From the NCBI GenBank assembly GCA_028023455.1, contig JAQFVV010012434.1, positions 6,596,264 through 6,660,263 of the forward strand: a stretch of 64,000 bases of DNA, given 5' to 3'. Under the pieces are notes generated by a model. The model had not been told where the DNA came from and ran no database searches. It saw only the letters and a program-made list of their open reading frames with translations. Numbering within the stretch: the stretch's first letter is position 1; each line of letters starts with the position of its first letter. Position numbers and translations under genes: made by a program. The DNA is from Epiperipatus broadwayi (taxonomy: Eukaryota > Onychophora > Udeonychophora > Euonychophora > Peripatidae). Below, piece by piece: positions 10,092 to 20,254 of this stretch.

Positions 10092-13079
10092 TACAAATGT
10101 CTATATGGTTGTATATTCATTTGCTCAGGAAATTGTGCAAACTTTGTACATATGAATGACAGGCAAAGCACAATGATTGCATTCAATTGACCACAATGTG
10201 TTTTTTTAAACTGAGTTGGAAATTGATCCAGAAACCTAAATATTTTAAATGTACCACTCACCACACAGCTAATTTCTTAATTAAGCAGGTATATTGGCAT
10301 CTTGAATCTGTCAATGCATTTGATTATAACTATTTTTCTTAGGATAAACAATTATCTCTTTTAAATTTAATTAAGTGCTTTAATTAAGTCCATTGGACAA
10401 TTTATTTTTAAGATTTTTAATTTTAGTGGTATTATTGATTTCTCTTGAGTTTTTACATCTTTTCTCAGAATGAGGCATATTTTTTTAATGATTGCATGTA
10501 TTCCATGGTCTTATGACATTTCTATCTTCAATGATGACATATAGAAATCTTGGTTCTGCATTACTTAGCTTGATGATCTATTTTGTCACAGAGTTGACAG
10601 TATTTTAGTCTTTGTTATCCTCAAATCTTGTGGATTCATATTACTTTTGTAATTCATTACATTTTTTAAATTTCTTTTGTGCTTGAGCCTAGTACAATTA
10701 TGGCTGCTATCAAAAATATGCAAGACCACTAAATATGTTCAACTTTTTATAATATATGTATAGTATTTAAACAACATTAGTATTGCTTGTATGAACCTCA
10801 ATCTGTTTGAGGGCCCACATAACAAATGTACTTTAGAAATCTGTTGATCTGTGCTGGTGCTGGCTTTATGTGTAATGTCTAACATCGAAGTTGCTGTTGT
10901 TTTTGATGGACTTTGGTCAATGTCATGATGACTACACTTCTTGCCAATTTTAGTCAAAAATAAATCATAAAATATGTGTTTGCATTTACATGTGCTGGTT
11001 GCTTGTCTATATTGCAGGGATTTGTAATTCTTTGTCAATGGTGCTTAAATTCTGCCCCTACTGGCTGCTGATTGGCTTTGTGCTACATTGCTTGTTTTAC
11101 CTTTCAAGGTGCTTATGCTGGGATGTAGCATTACATATTTCAATCTGTATCATTAGCATCTTGTAAGGTCAACTTTAGGTTATATCTTTAGTGTATGATC
11201 TCCCCCACAGCTTAATGCCTATTCCTTGGTATTTATAACTTTCCAATGGATTATCTAGCACTGAAACATTATTGAAAATCATTTTTTAGATTTATATGTT
11301 TGGCTCTATTTACATAACTGCACCCACACTACAATTTCATTCACACTTTTTTTAAAAATGAAAACAGTAATTCTCAATTTTTTTCTTTATTGCTATCATT
11401 ATTTGTCATATGTAAGTAGTTATTTCAAGTGATTTGAAATCATACAAATACTTTTTTTTTCAAATACTATAATATCTTAATTTTTTGTCAAAGACCAATT
11501 TTTATTATTATATTAACTACACAATAATATAGTTCTTGGCATTAGTCTGATAAAATTTTCAAGCTTTATCCTCTTTTTCTGTCATCCTTAGACTTTGCTA
11601 TTAATAGATTTATCTTTGTATATATTTTTATTTTTGAAGTTTTGCTACTGGTTTTATTGATATTCCATTTAATATATTTAAAACTACAGCTAATTTAATT
11701 TCACTATTCTGTCCTGATTTGATGATTAATTATTACATTAAAGAAATGTTTACCAATCATCAGGTTTTTCCTTTCTCCTGTTCTTTCTTTCTATTAAATT
11801 CCCATGCCCACAGTCTTTAGCTAATTTTTTATGGGATACAATATATTCTTTAATTTTCTTCCTCATTGTTATACTCCTATTTCTTAGATTTAGATGAGCT
11901 ATGTGACTAGACAGGTGACTCTTAAAATATTCATTAAACTTTTTTTTTTTATTTTCTCATAAGATATATTGACCTATAAAGCAGTCTCACCTATTGTTTG
12001 TTATTTCAATAACTCTTCTACCTAAAAAGCATAAGAGTGCTGTTGTCTTACATTTATTATCCTCAATTACTTTAGCTTAAAAATTTTCCACTTAATATTT
12101 TAATGATCATTTGGCTAGCATTGTTTATATCAATTTTGGCAATACAAATTTGCCCAAATGATGCCATTTCTTTGTGCCAATTTCTACACAGTTCAACTGG
12201 ATCTGTCAATTTTGTTATGAATAGCCTTTTTGTTTTCATCAAGGCTTGAAATTTAATTGTACCAATTTTGTTTTATCTCCTGATTTACTATTAACAAAAG
12301 ATAAATATTTTAGGAGGCAGACAAATGAATAATTCACTAATAAGAAATTTAACATAGGATGGAAATACTCTGTGTAAATACAAATTTATTACTTTCAATG
12401 TACAACATAAATATATATTGAGATAGATAGCCTATCTCAATTTATATTTAAGAAAATAAATGTAGTTGGCAATCATAAGATCAATTCAGATTTTTTTTAT
12501 ATTAAATTTAGGTAAAGATTTGTTTGTTCAGTGAAAAAAAGTTATATTCTCTTTTTTGATTCAGTATAAAAAAAAAAACAATCTAATTTATTTCATCTAA
12601 AAAAAGTTATAGAAACAAGGATTAATTAAATATAGCTAAAGGATCAAATTAATTACAAAATTTTTTGCCGAAATAGTTTAATTAATTCAGTATTAAAAGA
12701 AATTATTTAAAACTAATTTCTTTTATTAAATTTTGTTTTAAGTTTTATTTTTAAAATTTCAATTGAACTTATATTTTTTAGAGATTAAGATAACAATTAA
12801 TTGCCATCTATAAACATGTTTGTTATCTAAGGAAGTTTGTAAACATGGTTAATTAAAAATAATTACTGGCTTGTTTAATTATCAAAAAAAATATGTTCTC
12901 ACAATTGGTAACTGTGTAAATAGGCAGATTCAGAAATTAAGTTTGTTTTTGATTTTTGCATGTTTACCATTTACTAGGATCATCTTTTGGTTGTTACCAT
13001 GAATTTCAAAAAACCTCACCAAGTAGTTAAAGTAGTTGGCATGTGTTGCTAGAAGCTAGTAAAGAATATCATTCCGTGA
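10092..13079 (-). other. AT-rich DNA with a possible very old non-LTR RT remnant
   Basis: Mostly unassigned. On the minus strand at about 10740-11290, a broken frame gives NPLESYKYQGIGIKLW, reminiscent of the block after the RT catalytic site of many non-LTR elements (NPIE..SYKYLGI). This is followed by a partly open but unrecognised frame. Higher coordinates (to about 12300) contain further minus-strand fragments with no clear motif. No catalytic DD pair was found, so the RT assignment is weak. The rest (12300-13079) shows nothing. Confidence 0.22.
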
Positions 13080-13349
13080 ATGGAAACCATTACCAGGATG
13101 TCTAGCTTCAATTTCTCAATTAAATTCAACTTTGTGCCAAACATCACCACAGCTACAAAAACACACTCATCAACAGTAAAACTATATCTGGAATGTAAAA
13201 ACTTGATTATGACTAAACAGTTAAAAAGTGTCAATTGTACCTTCACTAGTGAACAACCAAAAGCTCTTCTCATTTGGCCCAAAATTAAAGCCTATGCATG
13301 TAAATGTAATCTGATCTTTATGCAGAAACAATTTCTGCTTGAATTTAAG
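13080..13349 (+). CDS. Candidate exon A of an unidentified gene
   Basis: A 90-codon open segment with mixed codon use, richer in C and G at third positions than its surroundings. It ends in a consensus splice donor (TTTAAG then GTAAAT, 13344-13355). The frame opens at an ATG directly after an in-frame TGA (13077-13079), so this may be a first coding exon, or an acceptor may lie slightly inside. The C-terminal half is Cys-rich (LECKNL, VNCTF, YACKCNL). It ends in phase 0, which matches the start phase of candidate exon B at 15699. No family was recognised. The open frame could still be fortuitous. Confidence 0.3.
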
Positions 13350-13384
13350 GTAAATAGTTTATTTATTTTATAATCAATAATAAT

Positions 13385-14040
13385 AAATGGTACTGTTGGA
13401 TGCACCATACTGTGCCGGTAAATGGTGCTTCAGCGCCCATCAAAAAGCAAACAATCGATAAATTTCTTTCGAAGAAATCACTAAAAATACGTAAATTTTA
13501 AAAAGCAATAAAACACCCCTAAGAGATTAATTGAAATGGTTCAAAAATAAATAAAATACAAATTAAAAAAGTACACACACATGCGCGTAAAAATCAGTAA
13601 AATACATAAAATAAAATACCCCAAGCGATTGATTGAAATGGCTCAAAAATAAGTAAAATACAGAAATTCATATACTTTAAAAAAGTACACACACATCAAA
13701 AACAGCAATAATGCCTTTATTTTTTAAGTTAAAAAAAACCACCCCATCCCCGAATGAAGAAATAGCTCAAAAATAAGTAAAATACAAATTAAAAAATCGC
13801 TTAAACAGGTAAAATACACCTTCCCCAGCGATTAATTGAAATGGCTCAAAAATAAGTAAAATACAAAAATTCATAAATTTAAAAAAAGTACATACATCAA
13901 AAACAGCAACAACGCCACTATTTATTAAGTTAAAAAAAACGACCCCACCTCCAAATCCAAGAAATGGCTCAAAAATAAGTAAAATACAAATTAAAAAATT
14001 GCTCAAAAATAAGTAAAATACAAATTGTGCCCCCCCTCAC
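13385..14040. repeat. Internally repetitive element with ~200-bp units and C-runs
   Basis: Two clear units start near 13627 and 13828 with GATTRATTGAAATGGCTC. Each continues through AAAAATAAGTAAAATACA, AAAAAGTACAYACA and CATCAAAAACAGCAA, then a C-rich block (CCACCCCATCCCC; GACCCCACCTCC). Partial units lie near 13523 and 13975. The left edge (TGTGCCGGTAAATGGTGC ... ATCGATAAATTTC) resembles the left edges of the arrays at 27591 and 38276. Confidence 0.65.
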
Positions 14041-14124
14041 TAATTTAAAATTATTATTTTACAATTATTGAAAAAATACGTACAAAAAAAATAGACATGT
14101 AGCATCTTTTGATACACTTGCTTA

Positions 14125-15077
14125 ACTTTTATTACAATGTATTAAAACAATTTTGAAAGAAAATGTTGAGTAAAGGGGAAAAATTTAACATTAAAAAATG
14201 GCTGACTTTCTCTTTGTTCCAAATATACATTTTAAAATTATTTCCAAGTTTATTCTTATTTTTCCAAGGTGTGGTCGAATAATTTCCAAGAAATAAACTA
14301 CAAAAACAAATTTTATCTTGGAAAAACATTTCTCTATATATGTGAGTCGGTTATCTCGAAATTGTCACTCTTATGCAAAGAAAAGCAAATTTTGGATAAG
14401 GAAATTTATAACTTAGAGTTAAATAATTTAAAAAAATAGCAAAGCTTAAAAACTTATAACCTTGCCACTCCCTTCGCATATATGTACGTGTGAAAACCCA
14501 CACACCAGGTAATGTTCATGTCTATTATTTAAATTTATAACTTTAGACAAATTATGCTTCTATGGTTTGTTCTCGAAACAACAAACAAGTCACAAATGTT
14601 TTTTATGCAAACATCAACTCAAATATACCTTTTTTTCTGTTTTTGCGTTATAATCATTTACTTGTTTTATATTTCTAGGTCTGTATTTTTTTGGTCTTAA
14701 TGTGCAATAAATTTGTTTTTTGAAAGTAAATTGGTAATTATTTATGCATGCTTTAACTATATACCAGCTAGTATTGTTTTAAGTACGCATTTATATAAAT
14801 ATACACACATACATGCAATTACGAATTGTTATCATTTTATTAAGTTGCTTTTAATTAATATACACTAACTTGGAGGGGTTTAAACTAAGAAAAGTATACT
14901 ACTATGGAACATAGTAGGTGAAATGTTATGATAGGTAAAGAATACCATTTCAATATTAAAAGTTGCAAAATGAAATGTGACGTAATAGACCTCTCACATT
15001 AAAAAATATAATCGATTGGCAAAATGAAATGTGACATAAAACACCCCCCCCCCCGTGACTAATTTCTAAATTGGATT
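14125..15077. repeat. Left arm of a large inverted repeat
   Basis: The sequence is the reverse complement of 16695-17275. Matching blocks include ATGTTGAGTAAAGGGGAAAA, CTTGGAAAAACATTTCTC, TTATGCAAAGAAAAGCAAAT, CTAACTTGGAGGGGTTTAAAC and TACTATGGAACATAGTAGGTG. The left arm has about 370 extra bases (roughly 14435-14800) that the right arm lacks. It ends with a C-run (15044-15054) and GTGACTAATTTCTAAATTGG, also mirrored on the right. Confidence 0.8.
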
Positions 15078-15480
15078 TGTAACATCCAAAAAAAAAACCC
15101 AAGTACAACCCACACACAAAAAAACCCACAAATACTTAGAAAGAAAAAAGTATTTACAAAAGATAGACATCATGGGTAATTTGAAAGTAGGCAAAAAGAA
15201 ACATTCAAACGTTGAGACTTTGCATGAAATTATTTGGAGAAGCTTGCTCAAACAGATTGCAGATGATTATAAAAATACAACAAGGATGGCTTCAAAATAG
15301 GCAAAAGAACATTCAAACTTTGAGACATCAAAAACAGTTGTAACGGTGGAATATTTTTTAAAAGTACACATACACACAGATCAAAAACATCGCTCAAAAT
15401 ACATAAATTTAAAAAAAGTACACACATCAAAAACAGTTGTAATGGCGTTAAATAACTAAATTTTATATTGAACTCCATTG
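15078..15480. repeat. Short repeats related to the 13.4-kb array
   Basis: AAAAAAAGTACACACATCAAAAACAGTTGTAAYGGCG-like units occur near 15310-15365 and 15405-15450. AGGCAAAA...GAACATTCAAAC is also duplicated (15189 and 15299). These share the AAGTACACACATCAAAAACAG motif with the array at 13385-14040. No coding content was recognised. Confidence 0.5.
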
Positions 15481-15698
15481 CGAATCAATCATAGTATATT
15501 CATATATTTTCAAACAAAGATAAAACAAAATAGGTATAATCATCTGAAGTGAGTTTCATTTAGTTTAGATGAATTTAAAGTTATATAAGATCGAGCAAGA
15601 CTTACAAAATTAGATTTAACATAAAATTATACTAAATGTAAAATAAGTGCTGTACCCCTAGAGCAATACTAAAATAGTTACATTTGTCACTCTTACAG

Positions 15699-15762
15699 AG
15701 GAAATACTTTGTAATAGTAAATATGAATACAATGCACAGCAAGGCAGAATGGCGACATAGAG
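15699..15762 (+). CDS. Candidate exon B of an unidentified gene
   Basis: A 64-base segment with a good acceptor before it (TTTGTCACTCTTACAG, ending 15698) and a good donor after it (CATAGAG then GTATGC, 15763). Read in phase 0 it gives RKYFVIVNMNTMHSKAEWRH and leaves one base. That base joins with CT at the start of candidate exon C to make GCT. The phase agreement with exons A and C is the main support. No family was recognised. Confidence 0.3.
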
Positions 15763-16006
15763 GTATGCAAGGAAGAAATGCATTTAAAGAACATCTGCTA
15801 ATAGCTTTTTTTGAAACACACTGCAGGCAAAACCTGATGTATATAAGGAGAAAGAATCTTTGTTATGGTTGATTAGATTATTTTGCAACAATTATTAATA
15901 TATTAAATATTGAAGAACTGTTGGTGAAATAACTTTCATTATACCTATGCTTAAATTAAAAATAGCAATGTGTACTGTACCTGAAAAGATGGTAAGTTGG
16001 TGTCAG

Positions 16007-16150
16007 CTTCTCTGAGTCATAGCAGCAGGATCGAGAGTGTCCAAACTGTTTTTGAGCATAATGTAAAGAGAAAAGATGTCCTCATTGCCCACCACCCATT
16101 CCTCACCATGAATTCGCTCATCCACTTCAAAGAAGCCCTCAAGAATGTCA
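16007..16150 (+). CDS. Candidate exon C of an unidentified gene
   Basis: 144 bases, clearly richer in G and C than the flanks (for example 16077-16142). They are preceded by TTGGTGTCAG and followed by GTAAAC. In the frame set by exon B it reads SLSHSSRIESVQTVFEHN, then VKRKDVLIAHHPFL, then TMNSLIHFKEALKNV. The acceptor has a weak pyrimidine tract. It ends with one base over, which does not fit candidate exon D directly, so another exon would have to lie between them. No family was recognised. Confidence 0.35.
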
Positions 16151-16694
16151 GTAAACATTTAATTAATATTATTATTTCATATAACTGTAACTAAAAAAAT
16201 GTAAGAATTTTATTGCTGGTCTTAACCTAGATAATTTATATAATCTTTATATGTATTTTATTTATTTCATTGAATCATTAATCTTGATGTTGGTTTAGTT
16301 ATCACCTCTTAAAATAAGTTATCACATTTTAATAGAAAACATATTTTTTTATATGCGTATAATTGTATTTACCTTAAATGATGGAGGAAACCAATAGTTA
16401 AATTATAAATCTTGTTTACTCTTCTTCCTGACTTTTCCAAACCCCCCACTGGATTGGCCAAGTCATGAAGACACCAAATTATTATTATTATTTAGGATCT
16501 TAAATAAATCGAATAAAGTAAATCCATTAATTAACATATAGAGTTGTTGGAGTAGACCCCCATCATGACAAGGAATAGTTATGCTATATTATGTTAAATT
16601 ATGTAATAGGATGACAAGCAAATAATTTCAGTTATATAAATTAAGCCTTTAATTACATGAAAGTGCCGAAATAAGTATATAAATAACCCAATAT

Positions 16695-17275
16695 TATGAA
16701 TCCAATTTAGAAATTAGTCAGGGGGGATTTTATGTTTTATGTCACATTTCATTTTGCCAAGCAATTATATTTTTTAATGTGAGAGGTCTATTATGTCACA
16801 TTTCATTTTGAAACTTTTAATATTGAAATGGTATTCTTTACCTATCATAATGTTTCACCTACTATGTTCCATAGTAGTATATTTTCTTAGTTTAAACCCC
16901 TCCAAGTTAGCATATATTAATTAAAAGCAACTTAATAAAATGATAATATGTATATGCGTGTATGTGCGTATAATTCTAAGTTATAAATTTCCCTTATCCA
17001 AAATTTGCTTTTCTTTGCATAAGTGACAATTTCGAGGTAACCAATTCACATATATAGAGAAATGTTTTTCCAAGCTAAAATTTGTTTTTGTAGTTTATTT
17101 TTTGGAAATTATTTGACTACATCTTTGAAAAATAAGAATAAACTTGGAAATAATTTTAAAATGTATATTTGGAACAAAGAGAAAATCAGCTCATTTTTTA
17201 ATGTTAATTTTTTCCCCTTTAGTCAACATTTTCTTTCAAAACTGTTTTAATACACCATAATAAAAGTGGTTAACT
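16695..17275. repeat. Right arm of a large inverted repeat
   Basis: Reverse complement of the arm at 14125-15077, including TGACTAATTTCTAAATTGG mirrored at about 16700 and the AGTCAACATTTTCTTTC end near 17222. It lacks the 370 bases present in the left arm. The two arms enclose candidate exons B and C. They could be the termini of one element or two oppositely oriented copies in neighbouring introns. Confidence 0.8.
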
Positions 17276-17691
17276 GCATTTTTTCTATGATACTGAAATA
17301 TTTGAATTAGATGATACCAGATAAAGATATATATATATAAGTTTTTTAAATATTATGACCTGATTTAGATTTTTTTTATAATCTCTGCATTTTAATAATA
17401 ATAAATATACACAAATGCTAAAAGTAAAGATTTTGACAGTATATATACAAATTACTAATCTATGAACCTCAAGCTTAACTCTATAATGAATTTAGTATTT
17501 TATTCACATTTTATTTTGTTATTTTATTTTGTATACAGTGGCAATTTTAGTAGTACTTTTTAATAAATTACAAACTGTATTAAGAGCTTGTTTTGCGAGC
17601 TCTATATATAATACAAACTGTATTGTAGTTCTTTATTATAATATACAAATTATACTAATTATTGATCAATATTAACTACTTTTGTTATTAG

Positions 17692-17808
17692 GGATGACAT
17701 ATACATTGCAAATGCCTGTATGAAAATACATTTTGAAGGGCTACAGAGAAAAAGGAAAAGTACTAATGTCTTTATTCTAAGAAGTATTCAAGTGATGGAT
17801 TATCTTAG
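17692..17808 (+). CDS. Candidate exon D of an unidentified gene
   Basis: 117 bases between a plausible acceptor (CTTTTGTTATTAG) and a strong donor (TATCTTAG then GTAAGT). The only open frame begins with the last base of a split codon. It reads DDIYIANACMKIHFEGLQ, then RKRKSTNVFILRSIQVMDYL. Codon use is mixed and unlike the flanking AT-rich DNA. The entry phase does not match exon C, so direct splicing is excluded. No family was recognised. Confidence 0.33.
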
Positions 17809-18090
17809 GTAAGTGTTATTATAGATCAATTTGTTAGAAATTCAATGATGCATGCAACTAACCTACTAAAAAAATTATAGTTTTAAAAACTTTGAATTTA
17901 TGAAATAATATGAAAATAATTATTAGAAATATTAACTTTTATTTTTTTTTTATTACTTTGAATATCAATGACTATATTTTTTTCAGCTTAATTACATTAG
18001 TAATACAAACATATATTATGATAAAATTTGTGGCTTAACATAATTTTTTGAATATTCAATATGGCTGCTTCATAAGTGTAAATTAATGGT

Positions 18091-19175
18091 TTGACTAAAT
18101 TACAAGTTTTACTTACAAAGGAACAAGATTGAAATAATCAATTCTCTTGCATTATCTGAAATTAGGATTTTTGAAGAAAAAAATTATTTGACAATTTAAT
18201 TAATATTGAACTCTCTTTGAAATTGAATTTACTTGATGTTTCTTTTAACCATTTGTCTACCATATATAATAATGTATTTCAAACTTCTATCACATTTAAA
18301 TTATGTTTTTTAAAATAATAACCAGATTACTTCATTAGAACTGGATTGTTTTAAATGAACTACTTCTCTTATATTTATTGATTTATCAAACAATGAACTT
18401 TCATCTATATCAGATATTTTTTATAACCAGAAAATGCTGATAGCTCTGCAATTAGATCACAATAATATTGCAACAATTGTAAGTAAGGCTTTTGCTAAAA
18501 TATCACTTCAGTCCCTACATCTTAATAACAATAATTTCAAAAAATATTAAAAATGGAATCTTTGATAATTTACTTTCATTACGGTTTTTAGACTTGTCTA
18601 CAATTCAATTCTTAAAATAGATGCAGTTGTTTTTAAAGATATGAGGCTATTGGCTTGATTAAATATATTCAACTTTTTATTCCAGTTAGATGCTTTAAAT
18701 TTGCCTTCACTTATTAGTCTTGATTTTTGTAACAATCCTCAGTTAAAACTCTACCAAAAGATATTTGAAAATCTTTTACGGCTTAGAAAGCTTCATCTTC
18801 GTAATAATCATTTGAGCAGTTTTCCTTTTGATCTTTTAACTCGTACCAAAGACTTACATTCACTATTTTTAAGTAGAAATACATTTACGGATATAACTGA
18901 TGGAATTGCTCAACTTGGATCCCAACTACAGATACTAGACTTAACTTCAAATCATATATCATCACTAAATAAAGATAATCTTTTAAAACTCAAATCTTTG
19001 ACCAGTCTTCACCTTAACAGCAATCATATAACTGAGTTTGATCCTTCTGTATTTGATCAGTTTTTTCATCTGAAAGTAATGGATCTCAGTTTTAACAATA
19101 TTAATAATTTGAATCAAGAATTATTTAAATAATTCTTAAAATCACTTTATTATATTGATCTGCAAGGTAATTGAT
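18091..19175 (+). pseudogene. Leucine-rich-repeat protein pseudogene
   Basis: The longest open part (18701-19132, 143 aa) is a run of about six 24-residue LRRs of the typical extracellular kind (LxxLxLxxNxIxxL): LRKLHLRNNHLSSFP, LHSLFLSRNTFTDI, LQILDLTSNHISSL, LTSLHLNSNHITEF and LKVMDLSFNNINNL. Upstream the repeats continue in broken frames: LQRNKIEIINSL (18110 region), LLDVSFNHLSTIYNNVF (18228-18290), LIFIDLSNNELSSI (18375-18415) and LQSLHLNNNNFKKY followed by a stop. Beyond the stop after NQELFK another piece, YYIDLQGN, follows. At least three stops and frameshifts lie in about 1.1 kb without obvious introns. This suggests a decayed single-exon gene or a retrocopy of a chaoptin-like or Toll-like ectodomain. 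No signal peptide, membrane segment or TIR domain is visible. Confidence 0.8.
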
Positions 19176-19461
19176 TAATTTAATAATTTTTTAAAAAATG
19201 AAATGTGAAATGTTTAGCTTAAAATTAAACGTTTCTCTTTAAATTATGTGACATTTGTGTTGTTAGCATGTGTGTGTGTTTCTATATAAATAAAAAAAGA
19301 CATTAAATAGTTTGACTGCAACACAAAAATCTTTTCAACAAGAACTATGAAGGAGAAAAAATTACTGGGTTTAGGAATTACAAATGGTGATGGTTTGGGC
19401 AATATTTTACCTTTTTTACTAAGAATAATTAGATATCCAATTAGCAACTAATATTAAAGTG

Positions 19462-20090
19462 TAATATAATATTAAATCATCTATGTTCTTTATTACTGTT
19501 TTATAATGCTTTAATTACAATCCTCTATGACAGTTTCTATTGCCCCATCAATCTTCAGAACTATAACATAACACAAATATATGAATATAAATATACATGA
19601 ACATATAAATTTACATTTTATATATACATCTTATAATCATTATTTAATTATTCCCTTTTTAATATTATTAAATATATTTACTCATTTTACATTCTATATT
19701 TATCAATTAATACCTCCTTTAATCATATATATTTTATTTTTATTTTTTTATATTTTACTCTTATTACTCTTTCAAATCTTTAACTTTATATCTTTTATAA
19801 TTTACATTATTACTATTCATTTTACTAACATTCAGTATTAACATTAACTGGTAAATATAGAATGTAAAAAGAGTAAAATATGTAGTATTTAATAATATTA
19901 AAAAGGTAATAATTAAATAATGATTATAAGATGTAAATTTATATGTTCATGCATATTTATATTCATATATTTGTATTATGTTATAGTTCTGAAGAAGATT
20001 GCTGGGGCAATCGAAACTGTCATAGACAGTTGTAATTAAAGCATTGTAAAAGAGTAATAAAGAGCGTAGATGATTTAATGTTATATTATA
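19462..20090. repeat. 0.63-kb palindrome with Penelope-type terminal motifs
   Basis: The left arm (about 19462-19720) and right arm (about 19842-20090) are reverse complements over about 250 bases. Shared blocks include ATCATCTATGTTCTTTATTA, ATAATGCTTTAATTACAAT, TTCAGAACTATAACATAA and TTATAATCATTATTTAATTA. The spacer of about 115 bases is T- and C-rich on the plus strand. Near each outer end lies a CTGAAGA...GAAACTGTCATAGA motif facing outward, resembling the hammerhead core. Penelope-like elements are known for inverted terminal repeats of this sort. Confidence 0.75.
19989..20021 (+). ncRNA. Degenerate hammerhead-like motif (right arm)
   Basis: CTGAAGA (19989-19995) is followed by an extra A, a perfect six-pair stem GATTGC/GCAATC (19997-20012) with loop TGGG, GAAAC (20013-20017) and TGTC. 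Stem I pairing is weak (one pair only), so self-cleavage is doubtful. A mirrored version with substitutions lies in the left arm at about 19530-19555 on the minus strand. Confidence 0.5.
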
Positions 20091-20200
20091 TGGATTTGGC
20101 AATGCAATAAGGAGAACATTGAAGTGGTTAGTTGTATGGCACAGTACCTGAAAAAAAATCTAAGCTTAATTGCAATCTGAAAAAATGTTCATGTTTTATT

Positions 20201-20254
20201 TGTTCTAGGTTTGAATCCAGTAGCCAGATATTCTACCATTTAACCATAAAGTCC
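20201..20254 (-). repeat. Possible tRNA-derived SINE remnant
   Basis: On the minus strand TATGGTTAAATGGTAGAAT resembles a pol III A box and GGATTCAAACCT resembles a B box. The spacing is too short for an intact anticodon arm, so this is at most a truncated tRNA-like promoter. Confidence 0.35.

Noticed and set aside
10739-11038. 99-codon minus-strand frame with many Ser, Thr and Cys residues
   Set aside because: No domain recognised and no splice signals; at best part of a very old element, so it is not called as a gene.
17692-17808. Joining candidate exon D directly to candidate exon C
   Set aside because: The phases conflict: exon C leaves one base, while exon D needs two bases from its predecessor. 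The alternative frame of D hits a stop.
19581-19841. 86-codon hydrophobic open frame resembling a membrane protein
   Set aside because: It lies inside the arms and spacer of the 19462-20090 palindrome and consists of AT-rich codons; not a credible gene.
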